DNA of 64,000 bases from Hyaloraphidium curvatum (Eukaryota; Monoblepharomycota; Hyaloraphidiomycetes; Hyaloraphidiales; Hyaloraphidiaceae), in contig JAIVFI010000030.1 in assembly GCA_025558095.1 (NCBI GenBank), positions 248,001-312,000 on the forward strand, written 5' to 3'. Within the stretch, counting starts at the first letter, position 1; each line of letters begins with the position of its first letter. Both the position numbers and the translations under genes were made by a program. Positions 18,055 to 26,360 of this stretch are shown here, piece after piece. The notes under the pieces were generated by a model. The model worked only from the letters and a program-made list of their open reading frames with translations, was not told the origin of the DNA and ran no database searches.

Positions 18055-19524
18055 ATGGCCCTCGACGACGACGAGGATGTGGAGGTCGAGGACGTGCCGA
18101 TCCGATTGGCAAAACGCCCCTCGAACCGCGATCGGAAGACGGGGCAATCGATTTCGAGCAACGCACGCGCCTGGGAGCGCATCGACATGCTCATTGCATC
18201 GGGCAAAGCCAACTACCCTGGTCTGATCACCCTGGACACCAAATTTCTCGAATCCCTCCGAGATGGACAAAAGAACAATGGCGATCGGTTCTCTCCCGTG
18301 AGCATCCTTCAGTACCACTCGCACGCATGCTTGCTTGGGCGCCTTGTCGTGGCAAAGAAGCGCGGCATTGCGCGGGAGAACACCTTCCTAGAAGTCCCGA
18401 CGGATGACCGCGATGTTCAGACCTACCGTGAATGGCTTCGGTACTACCCGATCGACCGTCTCTGGCGCACTGTTGAACGCCACACGGCCAGCTTTGCCAG
18501 TCAATCAGTCTTTGCCGTCACCTTGCAGAAGCTCTTTACGCTCCTTCGCGGATCGCCAGATCATGCGGACCCCATGTTCTTTGGCGAGAAGATCAAGGAA
18601 CTGGCGAAGCTCACTAAGAAGCAGAAGGCACTGCAGCTTCCGCAGCTAAGCGGCTCGGATCTCCAGGTGGAGTATCGCCTGCTCCGTCAAAAGGTGGAAA
18701 GCTTCGCCCGGGATGTTCTCACGCGATACGAAACGGCGTCACCGGACGTAGTGCGCCGCGGGCTAGGAGACATCCAAGCGGCGACCATTTGTGCAATCTA
18801 CGTACTGCATCCACCAAGCAGATCTGACTACGCTTTCCTTCGCTTCACGCCCACGAAGAACACCAATTTTTACGACGGCGGAGAGGATTGCATTGTCCTC
18901 AACAACTTCAAAACAGCAGCCTCCATCGGAAGGACGTACGTCAAGGTGGAGAACGAGCTTGTCCGACGCCTTCTGCATCTGCTCGTTGATCGGATCCGCA
19001 GCCAGGACGGCGACCGCTACGTGTTCCAAAGTCGCCCGGGCAAGCCGTTTTCGACGGAATCGGGTTTCGGACAGCATGTGGGCCACTGCTTCAAAAAGGT
19101 CACAGGCGACGCCCTGCGCCCGACTTCATTGCGCCGCTTGTACATCAGCTTCCACGCCTGCGGCACCGTCGACGAGAGCGGCGAACATTGCGTGCCTAGA
19201 GCCGAGGAGAACGCTGTCCTCGCCCGAAGCATGATGCACAGTGCAGCCCAACAGGCAACGTACCGTCGACAGCCATCATTGCAGCACATCAAGTCCACGC
19301 TCCCGGTGAACGACCCGATCGTGCCTTCCACCACGACCGCTGCCGCGCTGGACGCCGTTGAGCGCATGCAAGCTGTGCAGGGAGGCGACAGTCGGGAGCA
19401 GCGTCTGGCGTGGGAACAGGCGAAGCGGGATTTGGTAAGGAAAGCGGTAGAAATCGATGAAGCGCGCGAAGCCGCGGCAAAACGCCACCGTGAGCGTCTG
19501 CATCAGAGGCGGCTGTCAAATTAG
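18055..19524 (+). CDS. Tyrosine recombinase (integrase-like), eukaryotic mobile-element type
   Basis: 489-codon single-exon ORF. The C-terminal half shows the tyrosine-recombinase constellation: Arg256 in PPSRSDY, Lys286 in LNNFKTA, Arg360 in TSLRRLYISF, His395 in ARSMMHSA and the likely nucleophile Tyr403 in ATYRR. The His of the usual H-x-x-R box is Thr here. The P-P-x-R-x-D-Y box and following N-x-K-T strand resemble recombinases I associate with eukaryotic DNA transposons and large DNA virus relatives (Crypton/Ngaro-like grouping); this is family memory, not a search. Residues 1-230 are helical and would be the core-binding region. The acidic start (MALDDDEDVEVED) lies 19 bp after the copia LTR, so a longer original N-terminus may have been cut off. 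The tail has repeated E/A/R residues in a coiled coil. Confidence 0.75.
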   Translation: MALDDDEDVEVEDVPIRLAKRPSNRDRKTGQSISSNARAWERIDMLIASGKANYPGLITLDTKFLESLRDGQKNNGDRFSPVSILQYHSHACLLGRLVVAKKRGIARENTFLEVPTDDRDVQTYREWLRYYPIDRLWRTVERHTASFASQSVFAVTLQKLFTLLRGSPDHADPMFFGEKIKELAKLTKKQKALQLPQLSGSDLQVEYRLLRQKVESFARDVLTRYETASPDVVRRGLGDIQAATICAIYVLHPPSRSDYAFLRFTPTKNTNFYDGGEDCIVLNNFKTAASIGRTYVKVENELVRRLLHLLVDRIRSQDGDRYVFQSRPGKPFSTESGFGQHVGHCFKKVTGDALRPTSLRRLYISFHACGTVDESGEHCVPRAEENAVLARSMMHSAAQQATYRRQPSLQHIKSTLPVNDPIVPSTTTAAALDAVERMQAVQGGDSREQRLAWEQAKRDLVRKAVEIDEAREAAAKRHRERLHQRRLSN

Positions 19525-19536
19525 CCAGGGAAGGTG

Positions 19537-19995
19537 TCAAAGGAGCCGTTCTCCGCAGTAGATGTCGGCGAGCTCACGATCTTGCATCATGTCTTGCGCA
19601 ACGATGCGGAGGACCGTGAGGAGGCCGCGACGCCAACTCAGTGACCATTTGTTGGCGGGGGAGGTCAGGAGAGCAAGAACGAGTTCGTGGTTCCTCACCC
19701 AATCAAACGTGCGTGGGATGTCGCTCCATGAGAGCGTGGCGGCGACGTGCATGAGGCGTTTCCACGTTTTGCGTTCCGCAAGATCCCCACTGACGTGGCT
19801 GGCGGCACAATGGAGTCGGCAGAGCAGCATGAGACGGCGTCGGTAGGTGAGTTGCGTGGATGTCGACCACACGTACTCCTTTCCGCCGGCCTCCATCAAC
19901 AAGGAGATCGGATGCGTTGCGATCGCTGTTTTGTCGACCGCGGTCTGGGCCGGGCGCCCGAAGCGGGTGGCTTGCTGCGGTTCCGCCTCAGCCAT
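19537..19995 (-). CDS. Small helical protein, putative family member 1
   Basis: 152 codons from ATG 19995, convergent with the recombinase (12 bp between stops). I recognise no known domain. It has a pattern shared with three neighbouring ORFs: VWSTSTQLTYRRRLMLL early, then a middle helix ending SDIPRTFDWVRNHELVLALL, then W-R-R-x-L-x3-L-R-I-V-A-x-D and a closing LADIY. All-helical, with many W, R and L and no membrane segment. The partial likeness to core-binding domains of tyrosine recombinases is an inference. It is head-to-head with the ORF starting at 20063. Confidence 0.55.
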   Translation of the reverse strand: MAEAEPQQATRFGRPAQTAVDKTAIATHPISLLMEAGGKEYVWSTSTQLTYRRRLMLLCRLHCAASHVSGDLAERKTWKRLMHVAATLSWSDIPRTFDWVRNHELVLALLTSPANKWSLSWRRGLLTVLRIVAQDMMQDRELADIYCGERLL

Positions 19996-20062
19996 CGTCT
20001 TGTGCTGCAATCTTGTCGGCTATCGGAGGATGTTTTTCATCGCGGTTGGACGGAGCAAGGCC

Positions 20063-20533
20063 ATGGGGCGTTACGACGATGAGCTAGCGGACGTGGTGTT
20101 CAAAGCTGCGCAAATTGCAAATTGGAGTCCGAGCACAACTTTATTCAACAAACGACTGGTTCGATGCATTGCCGCGTTCTTCACGGCCGCCCAGCGCTTG
20201 AAGCAGGAGGGCGTGACAAACCAGGACTTCTTCGTGCTCCAGCGTCTCGCACGCCGCATTCGCGGACCCTTCGACACGACCGTTCTTCGCCGACCCAAGT
20301 TCTTCAAATGGCTGATGAAGAAGTCCGGGTGGGCCGACACTCGGATACGCAATGCGAGGCATGCGATGGGTGTAGCAGCTCATGCTGCGTTTGGGGCGGG
20401 GGCAGATGAGCCGTTTGCAAAGGCACCGAAACGTATCCGGCGTGTCGAGAAAGTGACCCTCGTCAGCAAGCGACGGCGGCGGCGTCAGGCGGGGGGAGCG
20501 GCCGAGGTTGCGGTGGAGGCGAGCGAGGCTTGA
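20063..20533 (+). CDS. Small helical protein, putative family member 2
   Basis: 156 codons from ATG 20063; an in-frame ATG also exists at 20030. The shared pattern is present: IANWSPSTTLFNKRLVRCIAA early, LQRLARRIRG in the middle, then PKFFKWLMKKSGW and IRNARHAMGVAAHAAF. The C-terminus is very basic (KRIRRVEKVTLVSKRRRRRQ), a probable nuclear localisation or DNA-binding tail. Its last 49 bp overlap the 3' end of the convergent ORF at 20485-20934. Function unknown. Confidence 0.5.
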   Translation: MGRYDDELADVVFKAAQIANWSPSTTLFNKRLVRCIAAFFTAAQRLKQEGVTNQDFFVLQRLARRIRGPFDTTVLRRPKFFKWLMKKSGWADTRIRNARHAMGVAAHAAFGAGADEPFAKAPKRIRRVEKVTLVSKRRRRRQAGGAAEVAVEASEA

Positions 20534-20934
20534 CGGTGAAGGCGTTCCTGAAAGCTCTTCTCGTTGTAAGCGGTCGCCAGGTACGGGTCGTGCAAAACGA
20601 GATCACAAATGATCCCCAGGGTCACAAACGCTTGTCGCCGCCATTCTCTGCGGTGGGGGTTGCCGTCCGCGTTCAGAATCCAGTCCAACGAGACAACGTC
20701 ACGCGCAAAGTTGAAATCGTCCGGCAGGTCGACGTCCTTCGACTGGCGTGCCAACTCGTCAACGTCGTCGAACGAAAAGCCCTCGTCTCGTTCCTGCAAA
20801 CGAAGCGCAGTGTAGGCGGCATGCAGCTTGGCCAGGTGGAGCGACGCAGATGCAACCTTTTTCGTCGTGCTTTCGCTCCAGAGAAGTTGTTTTCCGGCTT
20901 TTCGCATGGCCTTGGCGTACGCTGCGGAGGCCAT
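20485..20934 (-). CDS. Small helical protein, putative family member 3
   Basis: 149 codons from ATG 20932-20934. Pattern: LLWSESTTKKVASASLHLAKLHAAY, then VDELARQSKDVDLPDDFNFARDVVSLDWIL, then EWRRQAFVTLGIICDLVLHDPYLATAY. The order and spacing of the W-S-x-S-T motif, the L-A-R...P-x-x-F block and the closing D-P-x-L-A-x-x-Y match the ORF at 21000-21488 well. No known domain recognised. Tail-to-tail overlap with the ORF at 20063. Confidence 0.55.
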   Translation of the reverse strand: MASAAYAKAMRKAGKQLLWSESTTKKVASASLHLAKLHAAYTALRLQERDEGFSFDDVDELARQSKDVDLPDDFNFARDVVSLDWILNADGNPHRREWRRQAFVTLGIICDLVLHDPYLATAYNEKSFQERLHRQASLASTATSAAPPA

Positions 20935-20999
20935 GGTTGTGTCAAACGTGACTTGGAAATTCCACGTCCTCTCCGGGCGGCGGCGCCCTGCTTCTTAGA

Positions 21000-21488
21000 C
21001 TAGTCCATGTCGTCGGGCATATCTGCGAAGTCCCCGATGGCGACCGGCGTCGGAGGCGTTGACGGCTGTTGATCCCCTTTCTTCAGGTTTCGAACCGAGT
21101 ATCGGCTTGCGAGAACGGGATCGGAGAGGAACAATTCGGCTGCGAGGCGGAGGGCCGAGATGGACGAGCGCACGTAGCTGGGGCTCCCACCCAACCTCGC
21201 AATGATGCCCAGGACGACGTCGCGTTGACGAAGCCAACCAAAGTCCCGGGGCAGGGAAGACCGGGGTAGGCGACGGGCAAGGTCGTCAATGAGAGCCCAT
21301 CCCTCCTCCGGGATCTCGCCGGGCTCGACCGTGTCGAGGCGCGATCTCAGCCGTCGAAGGGCGACAAATAGCGCGCAAATGCGACAGAGACGGGCGCCGT
21401 AGCTGTAGGCGGATGATTTGGACCATTTGGCGGCCTTGGCCACGCGGGAGATGCTTCGTTCGATGAGATCGGGCTCCGCGGATGGCAT
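21000..21488 (-). CDS. Small helical protein, putative family member 4
   Basis: 162 codons from ATG 21486-21488. Pattern: AAKWSKSSAYSYGARLCRICALFVAL, IDDLARRLPRSSLPRDFGWLRQRDVVLGII, then SYVRSSISALRLAAELFLSDPVLASRY. This is the clearest member of the putative family, with an acidic C-terminal tail (GDFADMPDDMD). Same strand as the ORFs at 20485 and 21528, in a loose tandem with 39-65 bp gaps. Function unknown. Confidence 0.6.
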   Translation of the reverse strand: MPSAEPDLIERSISRVAKAAKWSKSSAYSYGARLCRICALFVALRRLRSRLDTVEPGEIPEEGWALIDDLARRLPRSSLPRDFGWLRQRDVVLGIIARLGGSPSYVRSSISALRLAAELFLSDPVLASRYSVRNLKKGDQQPSTPPTPVAIGDFADMPDDMD

Positions 21489-21527
21489 TGACGTGACCGG
21501 CGAAAAAGCCGCGATCGACGCACACGC

Positions 21528-22142
21528 TCAGCCCCACGCAAAAGACACCCAGCACCCTCTTCTTCGTTTCCTCGGCCGCGCTTCGGCTTCATCGTCCGCT
21601 TCCCAGTCATCCACCAAAGCTTCGATCTCTTGGAGTCGCACTATCTGGCGATCGATGTCGGCAATGAGTCTACTTGTTTCCCGGTCATGGTCCTCCAACC
21701 ACCGCTGCCGGCGTCGCGCGGCGTCTTCGACCACCCGGGTGCGCTCCGTACGCAGCTCTTGAAGCTGCGAGGTGGGATCGGTCGGGTGTTGCTCGTCGTC
21801 CTGGAGATCGAAGCAAGATCGGAAGGCCGTGAGAACCGCGTCGTCGAGCACAGCAGGCTCAACAAACCGAATCGCCGAACGGCGGTTTCGATCGATGACA
21901 CGGCGGTAGAGGCAGATGGGTTGGAATTCTCGGAAGAGGGCGGCCACGCGTCGAGCGAGGTCGTCGTCGTCGGTGAGGGAGGCACCGAGGAGCTCGGCCA
22001 GCTTGTTTCGATGCACGCCTTCGCGCGGATAGGGTGGCTGGTTGGAGGTGAGGTGGTTCAGGTTCGACCAGCCGATCAGCACGCGCTCGGCTTCCAAAGC
22101 CTGACCGCGATCGGCGAAGGCAGCTCGCACTACATGATCCAT
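21528..22142 (-). CDS. Coiled-coil protein with basic tail, accessory island
   Basis: 204 codons from ATG 22140-22142. The N-terminal half (to about residue 110) is mixed helical with EAERVLIGWSNLNHL, distantly like the W-S motif of the neighbours. The second half is a long charged coiled coil (LQELRTERTRVVEDAARRRQRWLEDHDRE and following heptads). It then has an acidic patch (DDWEADDEAE) and a basic cluster (RPRKRRRG), a candidate nuclear signal. No family recognised. It lies 39 bp upstream of the ORF at 21000-21488 on the same strand. Confidence 0.5.
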   Translation of the reverse strand: MDHVVRAAFADRGQALEAERVLIGWSNLNHLTSNQPPYPREGVHRNKLAELLGASLTDDDDLARRVAALFREFQPICLYRRVIDRNRRSAIRFVEPAVLDDAVLTAFRSCFDLQDDEQHPTDPTSQLQELRTERTRVVEDAARRRQRWLEDHDRETSRLIADIDRQIVRLQEIEALVDDWEADDEAEARPRKRRRGCWVSFAWG

Positions 22143-22723
22143 GTCACAATGCGCGAAGCGTTCGGCTGGGGACGATCACGGTCGACCCGTCGGACGCGGT
22201 CAGCAGGACGCATTGCCGCACGGTGGACAACCTGCCGGCCTCTGCTTCGACGGAGCGGTCGATCTGGAACAAGTTTCTGGGAGTCAACGACGATTTCTTT
22301 TGGTTCGTCCGCCCCACAAATAGATGGCATTTTCTGTTCCACAGTTCAGCAAATGCAGAGCGACACCAGAAGCTCAGCAAATGCAGAGCGATGCCAGAAG
22401 CTGCAGACCAGACTGGAAGCACTGGGCCGCAAGTGGAAAATGGAGACCTGGCTCTGGGCTCTTAGCATCAAGGAGTTCTCGACCAGCCCAGAATCAAATT
22501 GAGGCAGCAGAAGGAGAAGGTCCTCAACTCTATTGCAGTGTTGTCTCAAAGTCCACGAAGGACATCAGAAAACTGGGAAAAGAAAAAGTCTAGTAGTGAG
22601 CTGAAAGCAGGAGTTGGTACAACCACGAGCAAAACACCTACGTTCCCGGCATGTGCCATACAGTGCCATGCACTCCAGTGAGCACGACCAACTTGTCCAA
22701 AGCAGGATGTGTTCTGTTGCAGT
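22143..22723. other. Stretch without a recognised gene
   Basis: Short open frames only, on both strands. It contains a two-copy 28-bp repeat (22346-22401). This is the likely edge of the accessory island, since the next gene is a normal housekeeping gene. Confidence 0.4.
22346..22401. repeat. 28-bp direct repeat, two copies
   Basis: TCAGCAAATGCAGAGCGA... occurs at 22346-22373 and 22374-22401 with two mismatches (ACA versus ATG region). Confidence 0.75.
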
Positions 22724-23608
22724 TTATACTTGCAGTGATCTTTGCACAATACCTCGGACCTTCGCATTGAATGCGCCACGGTCTTCGCGATAGAGCTTCT
22801 GCCGCAGATATGGGGTATGGTAAACTCCCTGCAATAGCCGATGCCACGCTTGGCTTACAGAAGCATCAATGTTGGCTCCACTCTCGTCGTTTGGCTCAGC
22901 AAGCATGGATACAACGCTGAGCAAAATTTTCTCTATGCTCTGAACTGGGCTCCAGCGCTCGTTGCTTGACTCGTACTGGTTCGGGTCTTCCCCTGGAGGA
23001 TGCAGAATGGAGATGCAGACGCGCCCATCCGCATAGACGTTTGGATGAAACATCTCCCCTGAAGTGGATATCAGGTTGAGGCACCAACGCGCGAATGGAC
23101 GAAGAAGCACCTGTGAACCGCATAACCTGTGGAGGTAGGTCAGATCCAGGTAGCGCTTTGCCCGTGGAACACCAACTGGTGGACTCAGTGGGTAGTCCTT
23201 GGGAAAGTGTAACGTGGCCTCAAAGATCCCTCCCTCGTATGGCGTCTGAGGAAATGTCCGCGGCGGAAGCGTTGGAGCAGCCATCGCCGCATTCATGGGA
23301 ACAAACTCACGCCTTCGGGCCCGCTACGCGACAATCAGCGTCGCACGGGTCCGTGACGGGTGACGGGCGGCGCTACCTTATCAGTGCCTCCCACTCAAAG
23401 TAATTGTCCTCCGACATGGGGCCTGTTGACCATGGCTGTGTCAACTGTTCTGCCGACGAGCCGAATTCCCGTTTTACCAGCCGTGATCCCCTCCGGCGGG
23501 TTGACAGTCAACTCTGGATGATGGTGACGACGAATGAACGACACGCTCGCACGAAGCCTAGTCGCACGGACCTCGGTACTCGGTCATCAGCCGGCGAAGA
23601 GCGGTCAT
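22724..23608 (-). CDS. UBC7: Ubiquitin-conjugating enzyme E2, UBE2G2/Ubc7 type
   Basis: Start ATG at 23608. Exon 1 reads [12 protein letters not shown], then an intron, then [13 protein letters not shown], an intron, [14 protein letters not shown], an intron, and [23 protein letters not shown]. The catalytic region reads [23 protein letters not shown], with the HPN motif and active-site Cys. The Ubc7/UBE2G acidic-loop extension after the Cys is present ([16 protein letters not shown]). Further match: [22 protein letters not shown], and the C-terminus [15 protein letters not shown]. Family role: E2 for ER-associated degradation, working with Hrd1- or Doa10-type ligases at the ER membrane. Head-to-head with AP2S1. 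Confidence 0.9.
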
Positions 23609-23781
23609 GTCTCCGATGACGACGAGCAACGCGTCAATGACGTGCTGGACTGCCTTGCTTCGCACGTCGTGTGTATGTTGACGCGTCGCTCACGTCGTGT
23701 GTATGTTGACGCGTCGATCGAGAGGACCGGCGGCGGCTGTGATGCAGTGAGAGCCAGTTCGAAACTCCGCCCTCCCCGCAA
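23609..23781. promoter_or_regulatory. Shared upstream region of UBC7 and AP2S1
   Basis: 173 bp between divergent start codons. It contains a two-copy 28-bp direct repeat (23663-23690 and 23691-23717, CACGTCGTGTGTATGTTGAC core) that may hold regulatory sites. Confidence 0.45.
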
Positions 23782-24619
23782 ATGACCCGGTAGCTGAGGA
23801 GGCCATGGTTCGTGCTGTGCTACGAGTGTCAATTGCAGCGTTCGCTGACCCGCCGCATGGCAGATAAGGTGAACCTGCTTCACCAGCGTCCCCAGCAACG
23901 CTCCAACTTCTGTCGTTGGCCCAGGTTCATTCTGGTGCAGAACAGACAAGTGGGACTCTCAGGGCAATTTATGGTGACGTTTGCTGACGGAAGAGCCAGG
24001 GGAAGACTCGGTTGCAGAAATGGTACATTCCGGCGGACGATGAGGAGAAGACCAAGCTGAAGGGGGAGGTCCACCGCTTGGTCGCCCCGAGGGACCAGCG
24101 GAACCAGTCCAACTTTGTCGAGGTAGCTTGCATGCTCTTCTTGGCGCGGCATGCTGGACCGACGCTGGTTTTCGCTGTGCCCCAGTTCCGGAACTACAAG
24201 ATCGTTTACCGGAGATACGCTGGCTTGTTCTTCTGCTTCTGCGTCGACACAAACGATAATGAGTTGGCGTACTTGGAAGCCATTCATTTCTTCGTGGAGG
24301 TGCTGGACTCGTTCTTTGGAAACGTGTGCGAGCTGGATCTCGTCTTCAACTTGTGGGTTTCAACGGTGAACCAACGTTTCAATGGTCTGAACTGTTCGGG
24401 CAGCTACAAGGTCTACGCAATATTGGACGAAGTGTTTCTTGCCGGAGAGATACAAGAGTGAGCGACGTGTCTTCTAGTGGCTGGGCTCGCGCTAACGGCC
24501 AACTCCCCCGCAGGACGAGGTCCGTGGAGACGTGACTGTGAGCTTCGAGGCGCAACTAACATCCGTCCAGCAAAGCGGTCGTGCTGAGTCGACTGGAGAT
24601 GTTGGACAAGCTCGAGTGA
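23782..24619 (+). CDS. AP2S1: AP-2 complex sigma subunit
   Basis: Inferred exon 1 is only 8 nt (ATGACCCG, 23782-23789); after a 135-bp intron it reads on as FILVQNRQ. The protein continues [38 protein letters not shown], an intron, then [53 protein letters not shown], an intron, [18 protein letters not shown] 6-nt microexon at 24514-24519 encodes E-T-(S), and the last exon reads [15 protein letters not shown] and stop. Nearly every block matches the sigma-2 small chain, giving about 140 residues as in the family. Role: core of the AP-2 clathrin adaptor at the plasma membrane, binding dileucine cargo signals with alpha-adaptin. Tail-to-tail with PRP46, 30 bp apart. Confidence 0.93.
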
Positions 24620-24649
24620 TTGATACCAGCTGTAACTGCTTGTCACAAT

Positions 24650-26326
24650 TCATCGCTGCTTTCTCCGCAGAACGATCGGATTCGTCTCCGGCGTTGCGTT
24701 GGGATCTTCCCGAAAGATCTTAATGGTCTTGTCCGCCTCGCCGGTAATCAACCTAGTGCCAGTCTTGTCAAAAATGGAGCAGAAGATGCCCGCTTCGCTC
24801 TCGAGCGAGCCCGGCTGCGCGATGGCCTCCGTTGTCTGGAAGTTGTAACCCGACTTCCAGTCCCAGAAGTACATCGAGCCGTTGTCGCCTGAGTGCGCCG
24901 GGATCAGTCGTTGCTGTGGCGCCGCTGTCGCAGTCCTCACCTCCCGAGAACAACACGTTGTCGCTGTTTAGAGCCAGGGTGTTGATGATCGTGTTGTGGC
25001 CCTCAAAGTTCTGGATGAAGTTGCCTTCCGGGAACCTCCACTGCTTGATATTGTCGGGGCTGCCGCTCGCAAAGGCAAAGTCGGTCGGGTGCAGCGCCAA
25101 AGCCCGCACAGACTTCTTGTGGTGCGTCAACACGGACATGGTCTTGCCCGCCGCCAGGTCCCATAATCGGACGGTGCTGTCCATAGACGCCGTGATCACT
25201 TGCGGGTCCGCCTCCTGGCACTTGACGTCGGCCACCGTGGCCGTGTGGCCGGTCAGCGCAAAGATCTGCTGCTTGGTCCGCATATCCCAAACCTGAGCCG
25301 AGAAAAAGTCAGAGACAATATGCACCTTGAGGCGCAAAGTCTTACCCTGGCCGTCGAGTCCCTGCCACCCGTCACCAAGACATCGAGCGTCGGATGGAGG
25401 CTCATTGTGTAGACTCCGCTCAAGTGCCCGTGGTAGTGTCTGATGACCTTGTTCTGCTCCAGGTCCCAGCACTTCACCATTTTGTCCTCCCCGCAAGAGA
25501 AAAGGTAGGGATGGCGCGCCGAAATGGCAAGGCCTCGCACAGTGGAAATGTGCCCGGTCAACGAGAGCTTCAGCGTCCCCGACGCCAGGTCCCAAATCTG
25601 TAGTTTTGTCGGCAGCTGGCAACTTTAGCTGCCTCGGAAACCCCCACCTTGATCAGCCTGTCTCCCGCGCCGCTGGCAAACCACTCGTTGCCCGGATCCA
25701 CCGCCAATGCCCTGACCCATCCCAGGTGACCGCTGATAACCCGCATGAGCTTCCAAGGGGGGTGCCATTGTGGTCTAGGAACTTGTCGCTGCTCCTTCAC
25801 TCTGACGAGGGCCGTGGAGGAGCCCGCGAAATCGTTGCGGGGTCCGGTGCGCAGCGGCACCAACGCAGAGGAGCTGGGAAGCTCCGTGAGGACCTCCACC
25901 GCCCCAGAAACAGGGCCACACGCACGTTGAGGATCCCGAGGACGTCGCTGCTCGCTTCGCGGCGTCCGATGAGCCCCTAGCAGCCGCGACTTGGCTCTCC
26001 AGAGCCTTGGGCAGCTCCTGCACCGCAGCGTACTCATCGGCGATTTTCGACCTCAGTTTCAAGTTTTGACCGCTGGCAATGTCGGGCGGCGAGTGAGATT
26101 CCGAGCAGGACCCGAGCCATGGTGCACCGGACCTCTCGGAGACGTCGAAAGAGTAGGACGTGTTCTCCGACTCGAACAGGAGTCTGCGGGACAATCAGAC
26201 CCCGACGCAAGGCGCTTGCGCGTGGAAATCATGCCTTGTCCGCTTCAAGTTCCTCCGTATGAGCTGCTCGACCTCCATCGCGGCCATGTGTTTGGACGAG
26301 TGACGCTTAAGCACTTCCGCACTCAT
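24650..26326 (-). CDS. PRP46: Prp46/PLRG1 WD40 spliceosome (NineTeen complex) protein
   Basis: Start ATG 26326 ([21 protein letters not shown]). The hallmark [20 protein letters not shown] precedes the propeller. WD repeats in order: [173 protein letters not shown]. This matches PLRG1 along its whole length. Role: Prp19/NTC-associated protein needed for spliceosome activation in the nucleus. It stops 30 bp from the AP2S1 stop and starts 34 bp downstream of the IBA57 stop on the same strand, a very tight tandem. Confidence 0.93.
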
Positions 26327-26360
26327 CACGAGCTGAACAGTCAGTGATCACACTACAGGT

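Noticed and set aside
22144-22422. Minus-strand 92-codon ORF upstream of the coiled-coil gene
   Set aside because: It partly consists of the 28-bp repeat and has no recognisable domain. A segment (LFQIDRSVEAEAGRLSTVRQ) looks protein-like, but I cannot support a gene model.
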